Source of the DNA: Peptoniphilus catoniae
Lineage (GTDB): Bacteria > Bacillota > Clostridia > Tissierellales > Peptoniphilaceae
DNA: 64,000 nt
NCBI RefSeq assembly: GCF_901447155.2
Contig: NZ_LR588414.1
Coordinates: forward strand, 329,363 to 393,362
Direction of reading: 5' to 3'
The notes below the pieces were generated by a model. That model made no database searches, was not told where the DNA came from, and saw only the letters and a program-made list of their open reading frames with translations. This document shows positions 41,492-50,919 of this stretch, in pieces; position 1 is the stretch's first letter; each line of letters opens with the position of its first letter. The position numbers and the translations under genes are program-made.

Positions 41492-43162
41492 ATGCTTTTG
41501 GAATTAACAATTAAAAACTTTGCTATAATTGAAGACTTACAGGTTGAGTTCAGTTCAGGATTAAATGTTTTAACAGGAGAAACCGGATCAGGTAAATCTA
41601 TAATAATAGATGCTCTTTCGATGGTTTTAGGTGATAGAGCAAGTAAAGATATAATAAAAAAAGGAAAAGATTTTGCCTATATAGAAGCTATATTTACAAA
41701 TTATAGTGAGAGGCTAAGTTCTATATTTAAAGAAAATAATATAGAAATGGGTGATCTTATAGTTATTTCAAGAGATATAAGACAAGATAGACCATCTATT
41801 ACAAAGGTAAACGGCAGGACTGTTCCAGCTTCTATATTAGTAAAAATAACTGATAAGCTTATAGATATTTTTGCACAAAACGAAAATACTTCATTAATGA
41901 GCCAATCAAATCAAAGAGATCTTATAGATTCTTTCGGATCAGCTGAGCATAAAAATAACCTTAGTTTATTAGAAATAAAGGTAAAAGGGCTAAATAGATT
42001 AATTGAAGAATTTCAAGAAAAGAGTAAATCAACCTTAGATAAAGATAGAGAGATAGATCTTTTGAAATACCAAATTGAAGAAATTGAAGATGCGAACTTA
42101 ACAGATAAAGATGACAGCGATTTGGAAGAAAGGTATAGATTTTTAAATAACATATCAGGAATTTCAAACAATATACAAGAGTCAGTTACACTTTTAAAAA
42201 GCAGCTACGAAAACATATCAATAGAAGATATGATGGATAAGCTGATATCATTAATAACAGAAATTTTGGATACAAGCAAGGACCTGGAGCCTTATTACAA
42301 TGAGCTGGAAGATATAAGGTATAGGTTAAAAGAAGTTTCTCATAGCTTGGAATCCTACCTGAACTCAATAGACTATAGTGAAGAAGATCTTGTAAATTTA
42401 GAAAGCAGAATAAACCTTGTAAACAATTTAAAAAAGAAATACGGAAATAGCGTTAATGATATATATAAGTACCTTGATAAGACGAAGTCCAGATATGAAT
42501 TTTTAAATAATTATGAAAAAGAAATGAAAAGCCTGGAAGATGAAATTTCAAAGGAAAAAAATGAGTGCTTAAAACTCGCAAAAAAAATGTCTGAGGAAAG
42601 AAAATCCATATCTAAAAAATTTGAAGAAAAAATTCAAAAGGAATTAATTGAATTAAATATAAAAAACGCGGAGTTTAAAGTTGAATTTAGAGAAAAGCCT
42701 TTGTCACAAGATGGTATAGACGATATGGAATTTATGATTGTAACAAATATAGGAGAAGACTTTAAACCCCTTTCAAAAATTGCATCAGGCGGAGAAATGA
42801 GTAGGGTAATGCTCGCTTTTAAAAGTATTTTAGCTGAAAAAGATGAAATACAAACTCTTGTATTCGATGAAATAGACAGTGGAATAAGTGGAATCACTGC
42901 ACAAATTGTAGGGAACAAGATAAAAAAGATTTCAAATTGTAGACAAGTAATTGCCATTTCTCACCTTCCTCAAATTGTTTCTGTAGCTGACTCCCATTAT
43001 GTTATTGAAAAATTTCAAGATGAAAACAAAGTAATATCAAACATAAGAAAATTAAGTAGAAATGATAGAATCAAAGAACTTGCAAGATTAATAGGAGGAA
43101 TTAATATAACTCAAACCGCACTAAAAGCGGCGGAGGAAATGCTTACAAAAGAAGGAGAATAA
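41492..43162 (+). CDS. recN: DNA repair protein RecN (SMC-like ATPase)
   Basis: 556 residues. N-terminal Walker A T-G-E-T-G-S-G-K-S (about 29-36), a long coiled-coil middle, the ABC signature I-A-S-G-G-E-M-S-R near 430, and Walker B F-D-E-I-D-S-G-I-S-G (about 458). RecN gathers DNA ends at double-strand breaks. ATG behind AGGTGATTTT. Fully intact. Confidence 0.95.
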   Translation: MLLELTIKNFAIIEDLQVEFSSGLNVLTGETGSGKSIIIDALSMVLGDRASKDIIKKGKDFAYIEAIFTNYSERLSSIFKENNIEMGDLIVISRDIRQDRPSITKVNGRTVPASILVKITDKLIDIFAQNENTSLMSQSNQRDLIDSFGSAEHKNNLSLLEIKVKGLNRLIEEFQEKSKSTLDKDREIDLLKYQIEEIEDANLTDKDDSDLEERYRFLNNISGISNNIQESVTLLKSSYENISIEDMMDKLISLITEILDTSKDLEPYYNELEDIRYRLKEVSHSLESYLNSIDYSEEDLVNLESRINLVNNLKKKYGNSVNDIYKYLDKTKSRYEFLNNYEKEMKSLEDEISKEKNECLKLAKKMSEERKSISKKFEEKIQKELIELNIKNAEFKVEFREKPLSQDGIDDMEFMIVTNIGEDFKPLSKIASGGEMSRVMLAFKSILAEKDEIQTLVFDEIDSGISGITAQIVGNKIKKISNCRQVIAISHLPQIVSVADSHYVIEKFQDENKVISNIRKLSRNDRIKELARLIGGINITQTALKAAEEMLTKEGE

Positions 43163-43163
43163 T

Positions 43164-43712
43164 ATGGATAATTTAGAAAGGACCATGAAAACCGACAAAA
43201 TATATGAGGGTAAAATTTTAAGCCTAAAGGTTGAAACTGTGGAGCTTCCTAATAAAAAGTATTCAAAGAGAGAGCTTATAGAGCATGATCCGGCAGTTGC
43301 TATATTGGCGGTAAATAATCAGGGAGAAATAATACTTGTAGATCAATATAGAAAAGCTGTAGATAAGGTGCTTTGCGAAGTTCCTGCAGGCTTAATTGAA
43401 TATGGAGAAAGCCCTAAAGAAGCTGCTTTAAGGGAGCTTGAAGAGGAAACAGGTTTTAAAGCCGGTAAAATTGAATATGTAACTGAATTTTATACATCTC
43501 CAGGATTTTGCAATGAAAAAATTTATATATTTTTTGCAAAAGATCTTGAAAAGACCGAAAAGAATCTTGATGATGATGAATTTATAGAAAGCAAAACGGT
43601 AGCTTTCGACAAAGCTGTGGAAATGGTTATGCGTGGAGAAATAATGGATGCAAAGACGATAAGTGCTGTATTGTTATATAAAGAAATGGTGACAGGAAAT
43701 GCAAACAGATGA
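43164..43712 (+). CDS. NUDIX hydrolase, ADP-ribose pyrophosphatase type
   Basis: 182 residues. Nudix box G-E-S-P-K-E-A-A-L-R-E-L-E-E-E-T-G-F around residues 85-105; E-V-P-A-G-L-I and Y-T-S-P-G-F-C mark the ADP-ribose pyrophosphatase (NudF) group, which yields AMP and ribose 5-phosphate. ATG 1 base after the recN stop, behind AAGGAG. Overlaps the purine nucleoside phosphorylase gene by 14 bases; products of all three next enzymes feed ribose phosphate metabolism. Confidence 0.92.
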   Translation: MDNLERTMKTDKIYEGKILSLKVETVELPNKKYSKRELIEHDPAVAILAVNNQGEIILVDQYRKAVDKVLCEVPAGLIEYGESPKEAALRELEEETGFKAGKIEYVTEFYTSPGFCNEKIYIFFAKDLEKTEKNLDDDEFIESKTVAFDKAVEMVMRGEIMDAKTISAVLLYKEMVTGNANR

Positions 43713-44502
43713 TGCAATAAAATATATTAGGGAAAGGACAAATTTTATTCCGAAAATTGGAGTAATTTTAGGATCTGGTTTAGGAGATTTTGCTGATCTT
43801 ATAGAAAATCCCATAAGCTTTGATTACAAAAACATACCAGGATTCGTTTCATCAAGTGTGGTGGGTCATGACTCAAAACTTATAATGGGAAAGCTTGAAG
43901 GAAAAAGTATTGTTGTTATGAAAGGAAGAGTCCACTACTATGAAGGTCTGGGGATGGATAAGGTAATATTTCCTATAAAAGTTTTATCTGAACTTGGCGT
44001 TGAGAAACTTATAGTTACCAACGCAAGTGGAGCTGTAAACAAAAGCTTTAAACCCAAGGACATAATGATAATAAAAGATCATATAAATATTACAGGAATA
44101 AATCCTCTAATAGGACCAAATGATGAAAAGGGTCCAAGATTTCCAGATATGACCTACACATATTCAAGAAATCTTATAAAAAAGGCGAAAGAGGCTGCAA
44201 AAAATATTAACCTTGACGTTAAAGAGGGAGTTTATATGTGGTTTAGTGGACCTAGTTATGAAACACCTGCAGAAGTTAGAGCAGCAGGTATACTTGGAGC
44301 CGACAGTGTAGGAATGAGCACAGTACCTGAAGTTATTATTGCAAAACATAGAAATATGGAAGTACTGGGATTGTCATGTACCAGCAATATGGCAGCAGGA
44401 GTTTTAGATCAACCACTAAATCATGAAGATGTAATAAATAGCTCCAAGGAAACAAGTGAAATTTTTAAGAAATATGTAAGAAATATCATTAAGGTGATTT
44501 AA
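43699..44502 (+). CDS. Purine-nucleoside phosphorylase (trimeric type)
   Basis: 267 residues. Cleaves inosine or guanosine with phosphate to base plus ribose 1-phosphate. The phosphate-binding G-S-G-L-G-D-F near 28 and R-V-H-Y-Y-E-G, V-T-N-A-S-G-A-V-N, and S-C-T-S-N-M-A-A-G identify the low-molecular-weight trimeric family. ATG overlaps the Nudix gene; the stop shares one base with pdp. Forms a nucleoside salvage pair with pdp. Confidence 0.94.
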   Translation: MQTDDAIKYIRERTNFIPKIGVILGSGLGDFADLIENPISFDYKNIPGFVSSSVVGHDSKLIMGKLEGKSIVVMKGRVHYYEGLGMDKVIFPIKVLSELGVEKLIVTNASGAVNKSFKPKDIMIIKDHINITGINPLIGPNDEKGPRFPDMTYTYSRNLIKKAKEAAKNINLDVKEGVYMWFSGPSYETPAEVRAAGILGADSVGMSTVPEVIIAKHRNMEVLGLSCTSNMAAGVLDQPLNHEDVINSSKETSEIFKKYVRNIIKVI

Positions 44503-45815
44503 TGAATATATATAATATTTTAAATAAGAAGAAAAATGCGGAAGAATTAACAAGAGATGAGATTTTTTATTTTGTAGATAAATTTACCGACGATACTATA
44601 AAAGATTATCAGGCATCGGCTTTATTAATGGCTATTTGTATAAATGACTTAACTTTTGAAGAAACATATAATCTTACAGATGCTATGCTTCATTCAGGAG
44701 ATATTGTAGATTTAAAGGGAATAAATGGAGTCAAAGTAGATAAGCATTCAACAGGAGGAGTAGGTGATACTACTACTCTTGTTGTGGGGCCTTTATTAGC
44801 AAGTGTTGGTATTAATTTTGCTAAGCTAAGTGGCAGAGGACTTGGACATACAGGTGGGACTTTAGATAAATTAGAATCCATTAAAGGATTTAACGTAGGC
44901 CTATCAATAGATGAATTTATAAGAGATATTAACGACATAGGCATATCAATTAACGGACAAACTGCAAATATAACTCCGGCTGATAAAAAAATCTATGCTT
45001 TAAGGGATGCAAGTGCAACTGTGGATAATATAGGATTAATTGCAAGCTCTATTATGAGTAAAAAACTTGCTGTAGATAGTGATGTTTTGTTACTTGATGT
45101 AAAGGTTGGTTCGGGATCTTTTATGAAAACTGAAGAAAACGCCGAAAAGCTTGCAAACACTATGGTTAAAATTGGAGAAAAATTTGGAAGAAAGACTGCG
45201 GCACTTATTACCAATATGGATGAACCCTTAGGGTTTGCAGTAGGTAATTCCCTTGAGGTAATAGAAGCTATAAATACTCTTAAAGGCGAGGGACCTAAAG
45301 ATCTGACCGAAATCAGTATAAAAATAGGAGCAAAGCTTGCTTTTTTATCTGGCAAATATAGTAGCGAAGACCTTGCAAGAAAAGAACTTATAGAAAATAT
45401 TACAAATGGCAAGGCACTTTTAAAATTTAAAGAAATGGTTTCCCGTCAAGGCGGGGACGCTTCTTTTGTAGATGATAACTCAAAATTTAAAATATCCTCT
45501 ATAAGAAAAGAAATACTAAGTAAATCCAATGGATATGTAGAAAGAATAGACGCTTTAGCAATAGGTGAAGCCGCAAAAGAATTAGGAGCAGGTAGAGAAA
45601 CCAAGGAAGATGAAATAGATATGGGCTCCGGAGTAATTTTAAATAAAAAGGTAGAAGATATGGTAAAGGAAGGAGAACCTCTTGCTACAATTTATACTGA
45701 AAATAAAGAATCTATAGATGATGCCATGTCTTTAATTTATGAAGCGTATAAAATTGGAGAAAAAAAGCCTGATAATTATAAGCTTATTTTAAAGGAAGTT
45801 GATAGTTTTGTTTAG
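44502..45815 (+). CDS. pdp: Pyrimidine-nucleoside phosphorylase
   Basis: 437 residues. Phosphorolysis of uridine, thymidine and deoxyuridine. Signature K-H-S-T-G-G-V-G-D near 84, S-G-R-G-L-G-H-T-G-G-T-L-D-K-L, and the C-terminal PYNP domain. ATG behind AAGGTGATTTA directly after the purine phosphorylase stop. No oddities. Confidence 0.95.
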   Translation: MNIYNILNKKKNAEELTRDEIFYFVDKFTDDTIKDYQASALLMAICINDLTFEETYNLTDAMLHSGDIVDLKGINGVKVDKHSTGGVGDTTTLVVGPLLASVGINFAKLSGRGLGHTGGTLDKLESIKGFNVGLSIDEFIRDINDIGISINGQTANITPADKKIYALRDASATVDNIGLIASSIMSKKLAVDSDVLLLDVKVGSGSFMKTEENAEKLANTMVKIGEKFGRKTAALITNMDEPLGFAVGNSLEVIEAINTLKGEGPKDLTEISIKIGAKLAFLSGKYSSEDLARKELIENITNGKALLKFKEMVSRQGGDASFVDDNSKFKISSIRKEILSKSNGYVERIDALAIGEAAKELGAGRETKEDEIDMGSGVILNKKVEDMVKEGEPLATIYTENKESIDDAMSLIYEAYKIGEKKPDNYKLILKEVDSFV

Positions 45816-46434
45816 AAATATGGATGTTTTATCCTTGGTATATACTGCTATAGCACTTTTATCAGCTATTATTCCCCATGAGGTAGCTCATGGTTATGCA
45901 GCCTACCTTTTAGGGGATGATACTGCAAAAAACGATGGCAGGCTATCCTTTAATCCCATTAACCATATAGATCCTGTGGGTTTATTGTCAATGATACTTT
46001 TAAGGTTCGGTTGGGCCAAGGCCGTTCCAATTAATTCAAATAAATTTAAGAATAGAAGAAAGGGAACTCTTATAGTTTCCCTGGCAGGTGTTACAGTAAA
46101 TTTTATTATCGGATTTATAGCTGCAATAATTATGGTACCTGTATATATGAAAAATATGTCTGTAACAAATCTTATACAGGAAATTATGTGGTATAACGTA
46201 ATGCTTGGAGTATTTAATTTAATACCGATTCCTCCTCTTGACGGATCAAAAGCTCTTGCTAGCATTTTGCCTATGGACTTGGAAATGTTTTTTTATAAAT
46301 ATGAAAAAGCTTTCTATCTACTATTAATAGCACTTTTGTTTTCGGGATCCATAAGTAAATTTATGGGACCCATAATAATTAATATAATAAATATATTTAT
46401 AGATGTAGGAATATCCCTATGGAATATAATATAA
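45808..46434 (+). CDS. Site-2 protease family (M50) membrane metalloprotease
   Basis: About 208 residues, four membrane spans. Zinc motif H-E-V-A-H near residue 25 in the first span; the third ligand motif N-L-I-P-I-P-P-L-D-G near 135. This is the compact clostridial form lacking PDZ domains. The start is uncertain: TTG at 45808 fits AAGGAAG at 45792-45798; TTG at 45799 and ATG at 45820 are alternatives. It overlaps pdp and scpA. Frequently adjacent to scpAB in Firmicutes; substrate unknown. Confidence 0.88.
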   Translation: MFRNMDVLSLVYTAIALLSAIIPHEVAHGYAAYLLGDDTAKNDGRLSFNPINHIDPVGLLSMILLRFGWAKAVPINSNKFKNRRKGTLIVSLAGVTVNFIIGFIAAIIMVPVYMKNMSVTNLIQEIMWYNVMLGVFNLIPIPPLDGSKALASILPMDLEMFFYKYEKAFYLLLIALLFSGSISKFMGPIIINIINIFIDVGISLWNII

Positions 46435-47135
46435 GTATAAAGCAATATGAAGGGCCTATGGATTTGTTGCTGGACTTAATAAAGAAAAATGAAATAGATA
46501 TTTATGACATACCCATTCATATAATTACAAGTCAGTTTCTTGAATATATAAATATGTCTAAAGAACTTAACATGGAGTTGACCTCAGATTTTATAGTTAT
46601 GGCTTCAACGCTTGTAGAGATAAAATCTAAAATGCTTCTTCCTAAATTTACATTTGATGAAGATATTGAAGAGGAAGAGGAGGACCCCAGAAAGGAACTT
46701 GTTGATAAAATACTTGAGTATGAAAAGTTTAGAGAGATTTCCAAAGAATTAAAGGAAGCTGCGGAATATGAAAACAAAACTTTTTATAAACTTCAAGAAG
46801 ATTTCTCCAATATAGACAGTTTAGATTTTTTAAAAAATTTAAGCAAGGAGTCTTTGTCTCAAGCCTTTAATAATATATTAAAAAGAGCTGTCGATAAAAA
46901 CGAGGTTTCTAATATATCTATAGATTCTTACTCTATTGAAAAAGCAACGAAGGATATAAAGAATAAGCTTGAAAGATATAAAGAGTTCAGTTTTTTAAGT
47001 CTTATAAGCGATTATCCAATTGTAGAAGAAATAATAGTTTATTTTTTATCCTTACTTGAACTTGTAAGATTAGGTGAAGCCTATGCTCTACAGGATAATA
47101 ATTTTTCAGATATTAAGATAGTTAGGAGATTGTAA
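46419..47135 (+). CDS. scpA: Segregation and condensation protein A
   Basis: 238 residues, kleisin subunit of the SMC condensin complex. N-terminal Y-E-G-P-M-D-L-L-L-D-L-I and I-D-I-Y-D-I-P-I motifs bind the SMC neck; the C-terminal winged helix binds the SMC head. ATG 15 bases inside the M50 gene's end. scpB starts on the last base of its stop codon. Confidence 0.94.
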   Translation: MEYNISIKQYEGPMDLLLDLIKKNEIDIYDIPIHIITSQFLEYINMSKELNMELTSDFIVMASTLVEIKSKMLLPKFTFDEDIEEEEEDPRKELVDKILEYEKFREISKELKEAAEYENKTFYKLQEDFSNIDSLDFLKNLSKESLSQAFNNILKRAVDKNEVSNISIDSYSIEKATKDIKNKLERYKEFSFLSLISDYPIVEEIIVYFLSLLELVRLGEAYALQDNNFSDIKIVRRL

Positions 47136-47683
47136 TGCTATCAGATAAAAAAATAATGTCTATTATAGAAGGGATTCTTTTTGCTTGGTCTGAACCTGTA
47201 AGTCCCGAGGATTTATCTTTTGCTATGGATTTACCCATTGAAAAAATAAAGGATACTTTAGATTTTATGGTTGAAAGTTACAAGGATGAGAATAGAGGCT
47301 TAAGGCTTATAAGAGTTCAAGGCAGCTATCAGTTAAATACAAAGCCTGAAAATTATGATTATATAAGCAAATTTGTAAGTAATAAGAATAAAAAAAGTCT
47401 ATCAAACGCTTCCCTTGAAACTTTAGCCATTATAGCCTACAAGCAACCTGTTACTAAAGTGGAAGTTGAAAGCATAAGAGGAGTTAAGTGTGATTCTACA
47501 ATAAGAGGTTTAGTTGATATGGGCCTTATAAGAGTTGCAGGCCAGCTGGATAAAATAGGAAAACCGAATATATATGAAACTACCGATGAATTTCTAAAGA
47601 AAGTAGGCATACCTGATATAAATCAGTTACCTAAAATAGAAAAGGATATGCAAATAAGCATGGATTTTATGGAGGAAGAATGA
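47135..47683 (+). CDS. scpB: Segregation and condensation protein B
   Basis: 182 residues, two winged-helix domains that dimerise and bind ScpA. Family signatures I-E-G-I-L-F-A-W-S-E-P-V, E-T-L-A-I-I-A-Y-K-Q-P-V-T-K, and R-G-V-K-C-D-S-T-I-R-G-L. ATGA overlap with rluB. Confidence 0.95.
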   Translation: MLSDKKIMSIIEGILFAWSEPVSPEDLSFAMDLPIEKIKDTLDFMVESYKDENRGLRLIRVQGSYQLNTKPENYDYISKFVSNKNKKSLSNASLETLAIIAYKQPVTKVEVESIRGVKCDSTIRGLVDMGLIRVAGQLDKIGKPNIYETTDEFLKKVGIPDINQLPKIEKDMQISMDFMEEE

Positions 47684-48387
47684 GATTACAGAAATATATG
47701 GCTCATTCAGGAGCAGCATCAAGAAGAAAGTCTGAAGAATTTATTTCAGAAGGCAGAGTAAAAGTAAATAATAAAGTAATTACTGAGCCTGGATATAAAG
47801 TCGATCCTGATAAAGATAGAGTTTATCTTGATGGAAGAAGACTTAAAATAATAAAAAAACACACCTACATAGCTCTTAACAAGCCTATGGGTGTAGTATC
47901 TACAGCTAGTGATGAGAAGGGAAGAAAAACTGTTGTAGACATGATAGAAACAGATGAAAGGTTATATCCTATAGGAAGACTTGACATAGATACTACAGGC
48001 CTTATACTGCTTACAGACGACGGAGAAATAACTAACAAGCTGACTCATCCAAGGCATGAAATAAAGAAAACCTATATAGCAACAGTAGAAGGGACTCCTG
48101 ATAAAAGGGCTTTAGACTCTTTAAGAAAGGGCATAAAGGTTGGTAATGAAAAATTTAAAGGAGCAGATGTTAAAATTCTTAAAAGTTTTGAAAATGATTC
48201 AATAATCAGGACTACAATTTCAGAAGGCAAGAACCATCAGGTGAAGTTAATGTATGAAAAAATAAATCATCCAGTTAAAAAGCTTAAAAGGATATCTATA
48301 GGAGAAATCGAATTAGGAGATTTGGAAATAGGAAATTATAGATATTTAAACGAAGATGAAATAAAGTATTTGAAATCGATAAAATGA
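47680..48387 (+). CDS. rluB: Pseudouridine synthase, RsuA/RluB family
   Basis: 235 residues. N-terminal S4 domain (R-L-Q-K-Y-M-A-H-S-G-A-A-S-R-R-K) and catalytic motif G-R-L-D-I-D-T-T-G-L-I-L-L-T (catalytic first Asp, about 104). Probably modifies 23S rRNA near position 2605, as RluB does. The scpA-scpB-rluB order is conserved. ATGA overlaps on both sides. Confidence 0.94.
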   Translation: MRLQKYMAHSGAASRRKSEEFISEGRVKVNNKVITEPGYKVDPDKDRVYLDGRRLKIIKKHTYIALNKPMGVVSTASDEKGRKTVVDMIETDERLYPIGRLDIDTTGLILLTDDGEITNKLTHPRHEIKKTYIATVEGTPDKRALDSLRKGIKVGNEKFKGADVKILKSFENDSIIRTTISEGKNHQVKLMYEKINHPVKKLKRISIGEIELGDLEIGNYRYLNEDEIKYLKSIK

Positions 48388-48944
48388 AAACTGTAAAATT
48401 TAATTATAGGCAAGTAATAGATGAAGTCCTTAACAATATGAATCTTAAAGATTCAATCTGCATGGATGCAACCTGCGGAAATGGTAAGGACTCTTTAAAT
48501 ATTATAAAAAGAATAGAAGAAGGATTTTTATATTGCGTAGATATTCAAGATTCCGCACTGAAAGAAACTGACAGACTTTTAAAAAGAGAGGGCTTTCATA
48601 ACTATAAGCTTATAAAAGAATCCCATGACAAGGTATTTGATAAATTCAATTGCAAGTTTAAATTAGTTATCTATAACTTGGGATATTTACCGGGATCAGA
48701 TAAAACTATAGTTACAAGACCGGATACAACTATAAGATCCATTGATATAGCTAAAGATTATCTTTTAAGTGATGGAGTTATAATAATTGTTTCATATTTA
48801 GGTCATGAAGGTTCCCTTGAGGAGAGAAGAGAACTTGATAATTATTTAAAGAATCTTGATCAAAAAAGTTTTTTAGTTGAAAAAAGAGAGTTTTATAATC
48901 AGGTTAATAATCCTCCTATAGTTTATTTAGTTGGAGTGAGATAA
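48384..48944 (+). CDS. mnmM: tRNA (mnm5s2U34) methyltransferase MnmM-like, class I SAM enzyme
   Basis: 186 residues. SAM motif C-M-D-A-T-C-G-N-G-K-D near 33, then N-L-G-Y-L-P-G-S-D-K (about 105-115) and T-R-P-D-T-T. These match the YtqB/MnmM family, which finishes wobble uridine modification in Gram-positives. Coupled to rluB (ATGA) and sharing one base with the next gene's start. The gene symbol assumes orthology to B. subtilis ytqB. Confidence 0.85.
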   Translation: MKTVKFNYRQVIDEVLNNMNLKDSICMDATCGNGKDSLNIIKRIEEGFLYCVDIQDSALKETDRLLKREGFHNYKLIKESHDKVFDKFNCKFKLVIYNLGYLPGSDKTIVTRPDTTIRSIDIAKDYLLSDGVIIIVSYLGHEGSLEERRELDNYLKNLDQKSFLVEKREFYNQVNNPPIVYLVGVR

Positions 48945-50143
48945 TGAAAAAGTTGGCGGTAATAGGAGCGGGGCCTGCAGGTATGATGGCAGCATATTGC
49001 GGCTCAAAAAATAATGAGGTAACACTTTTTGAACAAAATGAAAAGCTTGGGAAAAAACTTTATATAACAGGCAAAGGTAGATGTAATATTACTAACAATA
49101 GAGATATATCAGAGTTTTTTGAAGAAATCTCAAGAAATGGAAAGTTTTTATATTCAGCTTTTTATAGCTTCACTAACAAGGACATGATTAAACTGTTAAA
49201 TGACATGGGACTTGATACAGTTGTAGAAAGAGGGGGAAGAGTTTTTCCAAAGACCGATAAATCCTCAGATGTTATTAAAGTTTATGAAAGGCTTTTAAAA
49301 AGCTCAGGAGTTGCTATAAAGCTTGGTTATAAAATAAATCGGTTGGAGAAAAAGAAAGACAAGTTTATTTTAAATGATAACCTGGAATTTGATGCAGTAA
49401 TTATATCAACGGGAGGTTTTTCTTACAGGTCTACAGGCTCAACAGGTTGGGGTTATAAATTTGCTGAAAGCTTCGGGCTTAAGGTTGAAGATTTAAAGCC
49501 TGCCCTTGTGCCTATAGAGCTGGATGATGATTTTTTAAAGGATTTACAAGGACTTACTTTAAAAAATATAGATTTTATAGCCAAGGTGAATAAAAAGATG
49601 ACCTATAAAGAATTTGGAGAGCTTTTGTTTACTCATTTTGGCATAAGCGGTCCCACAGTCCTTAGAATGTCCAATCGTATAAATAGGAGTAAAAATGTTC
49701 GACTTTTTATAGATTTAAAGCCTGCACTTGATTACAAGGAATTAGATGAAAGGGTCTTGAGGGATTTTGAATCTTATATTAATAAAAATATTTCAAATGC
49801 TTTGGTAGATTTGTTACCTAAAAAACTTATTGGAGTAATTATAAACTTAGCAGGTATAAGGCCTGATATTTCGGTTAATAAAATTTCAAAGGAAGAAAGA
49901 CAAAAGCTTGTATATACTATAAAAAATATGCCGCTTAATTTTAAATCTTTAATGGATATTAACGCTGCCATAGTTACAAGTGGAGGAGTAAGTGTAAGGG
50001 AGATAAATCCTTCAACTATGGAGTCCAAAAAAGTAAAGGGCTTATATTTTTGTGGAGAAGTTTTAGATGTTGAGGGATTTACCGGAGGATATAATCTTCA
50101 AATAGCAAATTCCACAGGATACTTGGCAGGAAGCTCGGTATAA
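48944..50143 (+). CDS. HI0933-like FAD-dependent oxidoreductase (BaiN family)
   Basis: 399 residues. FAD-binding G-A-G-P-A-G-M-M-A-A-Y at residues 8-18, N-E-K-L-G-K-K-L-Y-I-T-G-K-G-R-C-N-I-T-N (family signature), and C-terminal G-E-V-L-D-V-E-G-F-T-G-G-Y-N. Many genomes carry this beside cmk, as here; the substrate is unknown and the BaiN name (bile acid) does not transfer safely. ATG overlaps the mnmM stop by one base. Last gene before a new promoter. Confidence 0.92.
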   Translation: MKKLAVIGAGPAGMMAAYCGSKNNEVTLFEQNEKLGKKLYITGKGRCNITNNRDISEFFEEISRNGKFLYSAFYSFTNKDMIKLLNDMGLDTVVERGGRVFPKTDKSSDVIKVYERLLKSSGVAIKLGYKINRLEKKKDKFILNDNLEFDAVIISTGGFSYRSTGSTGWGYKFAESFGLKVEDLKPALVPIELDDDFLKDLQGLTLKNIDFIAKVNKKMTYKEFGELLFTHFGISGPTVLRMSNRINRSKNVRLFIDLKPALDYKELDERVLRDFESYINKNISNALVDLLPKKLIGVIINLAGIRPDISVNKISKEERQKLVYTIKNMPLNFKSLMDINAAIVTSGGVSVREINPSTMESKKVKGLYFCGEVLDVEGFTGGYNLQIANSTGYLAGSSV

Positions 50144-50155
50144 AAGATAAATAGC

Positions 50156-50184
50156 TTGTATTAAATGGCTTATTACCATATAAT
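50156..50184 (+). promoter_or_regulatory. Promoter upstream of cmk
   Basis: TTGTAT (50156-50161), exactly 17 bases, TATAAT (50179-50184). It lies 79 bases before the cmk ATG and is followed by a leader that contains a terminator hairpin. Confidence 0.7.
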
Positions 50185-50223
50185 AATCAGTTAGAAGGCA
50201 ATGGACCTTTATAAGAATAATAA

Positions 50224-50251
50224 GAATCACTGTGCTAACAGTGATTTTTTA
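50224..50251 (+). terminator. Intrinsic terminator just upstream of cmk
   Basis: AATCACTGT / ACAGTGATT stem with a 4-base loop and T6, ending about 12 bases before the cmk start and just before its TGGAGG site. It terminates the upstream operon, but it also lies downstream of the cmk promoter, so it may act as an attenuator. Confidence 0.8.
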
Positions 50252-50262
50252 ATGGAGGATTT

Positions 50263-50919
50263 ATGTATTCAATAGCGATAGACGGGCCTGCCGGTAGTGG
50301 TAAAAGTACTTTGGCAAGGGCACTGGCAGATAAGCTTAATATATCATATATAGATACAGGAGCAATGTATAGGGCTTTGGCTTATAAAGCTTTTAAAAAT
50401 AATTTAGATTTGTGTGATTTCAGTAATCTTGAAAATTTTTTAAAAGGAACTCACATAGACTATAAAGATGGTAAGATTTATCTTGATAAAGAGGATGTAT
50501 CAGATAAAATAAGATCTCAAGGCATATCAAAAAAAGCATCAGTCTTATCAAAAAATCAAAAAGTTAGAGATTACTTAGTTAACATACAAAGAGAAATTTC
50601 AAAAAGAAGGTCCGTAGTTATGGAAGGACGAGATATAGGTACAGTTGTGCTTCCTAACGCCGATTTAAAAATATTTCTTACAGCTTCAATAGATATTAGG
50701 ACTAGAAGAAGATATGACCAGCTAAAGGAAAAAGACAAAAGCGTAGACTTTGAAAAGCTTAAAAGAGATATAATGTCAAGAGATGAAAATGATATAAAAA
50801 GGAAAAACTCTCCTTTAAAAAAAGCTGAAGATGCTTTTGAATTTGATAATAGTAATATGAATCTTGAAGAAAGCATAAATTATATTTTAGACTTGTTAAG
50901 AGGTAAAAATGTTATATAA
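50263..50919 (+). CDS. cmk: Cytidylate kinase
   Basis: 218 residues. Phosphorylates CMP/dCMP. P-loop G-P-A-G-S-G-K-S-T (about 8-16), D-T-G-A-M-Y-R-A, and E-G-R-D-I-G-T-V-V. ATG 8 bases after GGAGG. Classic cmk-plsC-ispH/S1 order of clostridia; overlaps plsC by 11 bases. Confidence 0.96.
   Translation: MYSIAIDGPAGSGKSTLARALADKLNISYIDTGAMYRALAYKAFKNNLDLCDFSNLENFLKGTHIDYKDGKIYLDKEDVSDKIRSQGISKKASVLSKNQKVRDYLVNIQREISKRRSVVMEGRDIGTVVLPNADLKIFLTASIDIRTRRRYDQLKEKDKSVDFEKLKRDIMSRDENDIKRKNSPLKKAEDAFEFDNSNMNLEESINYILDLLRGKNVI

Noticed and set aside
42634-42957. Minus-strand 107-codon frame inside recN
   Set aside because: Antisense to the conserved ABC signature/Walker B region; no ribosome-binding site.
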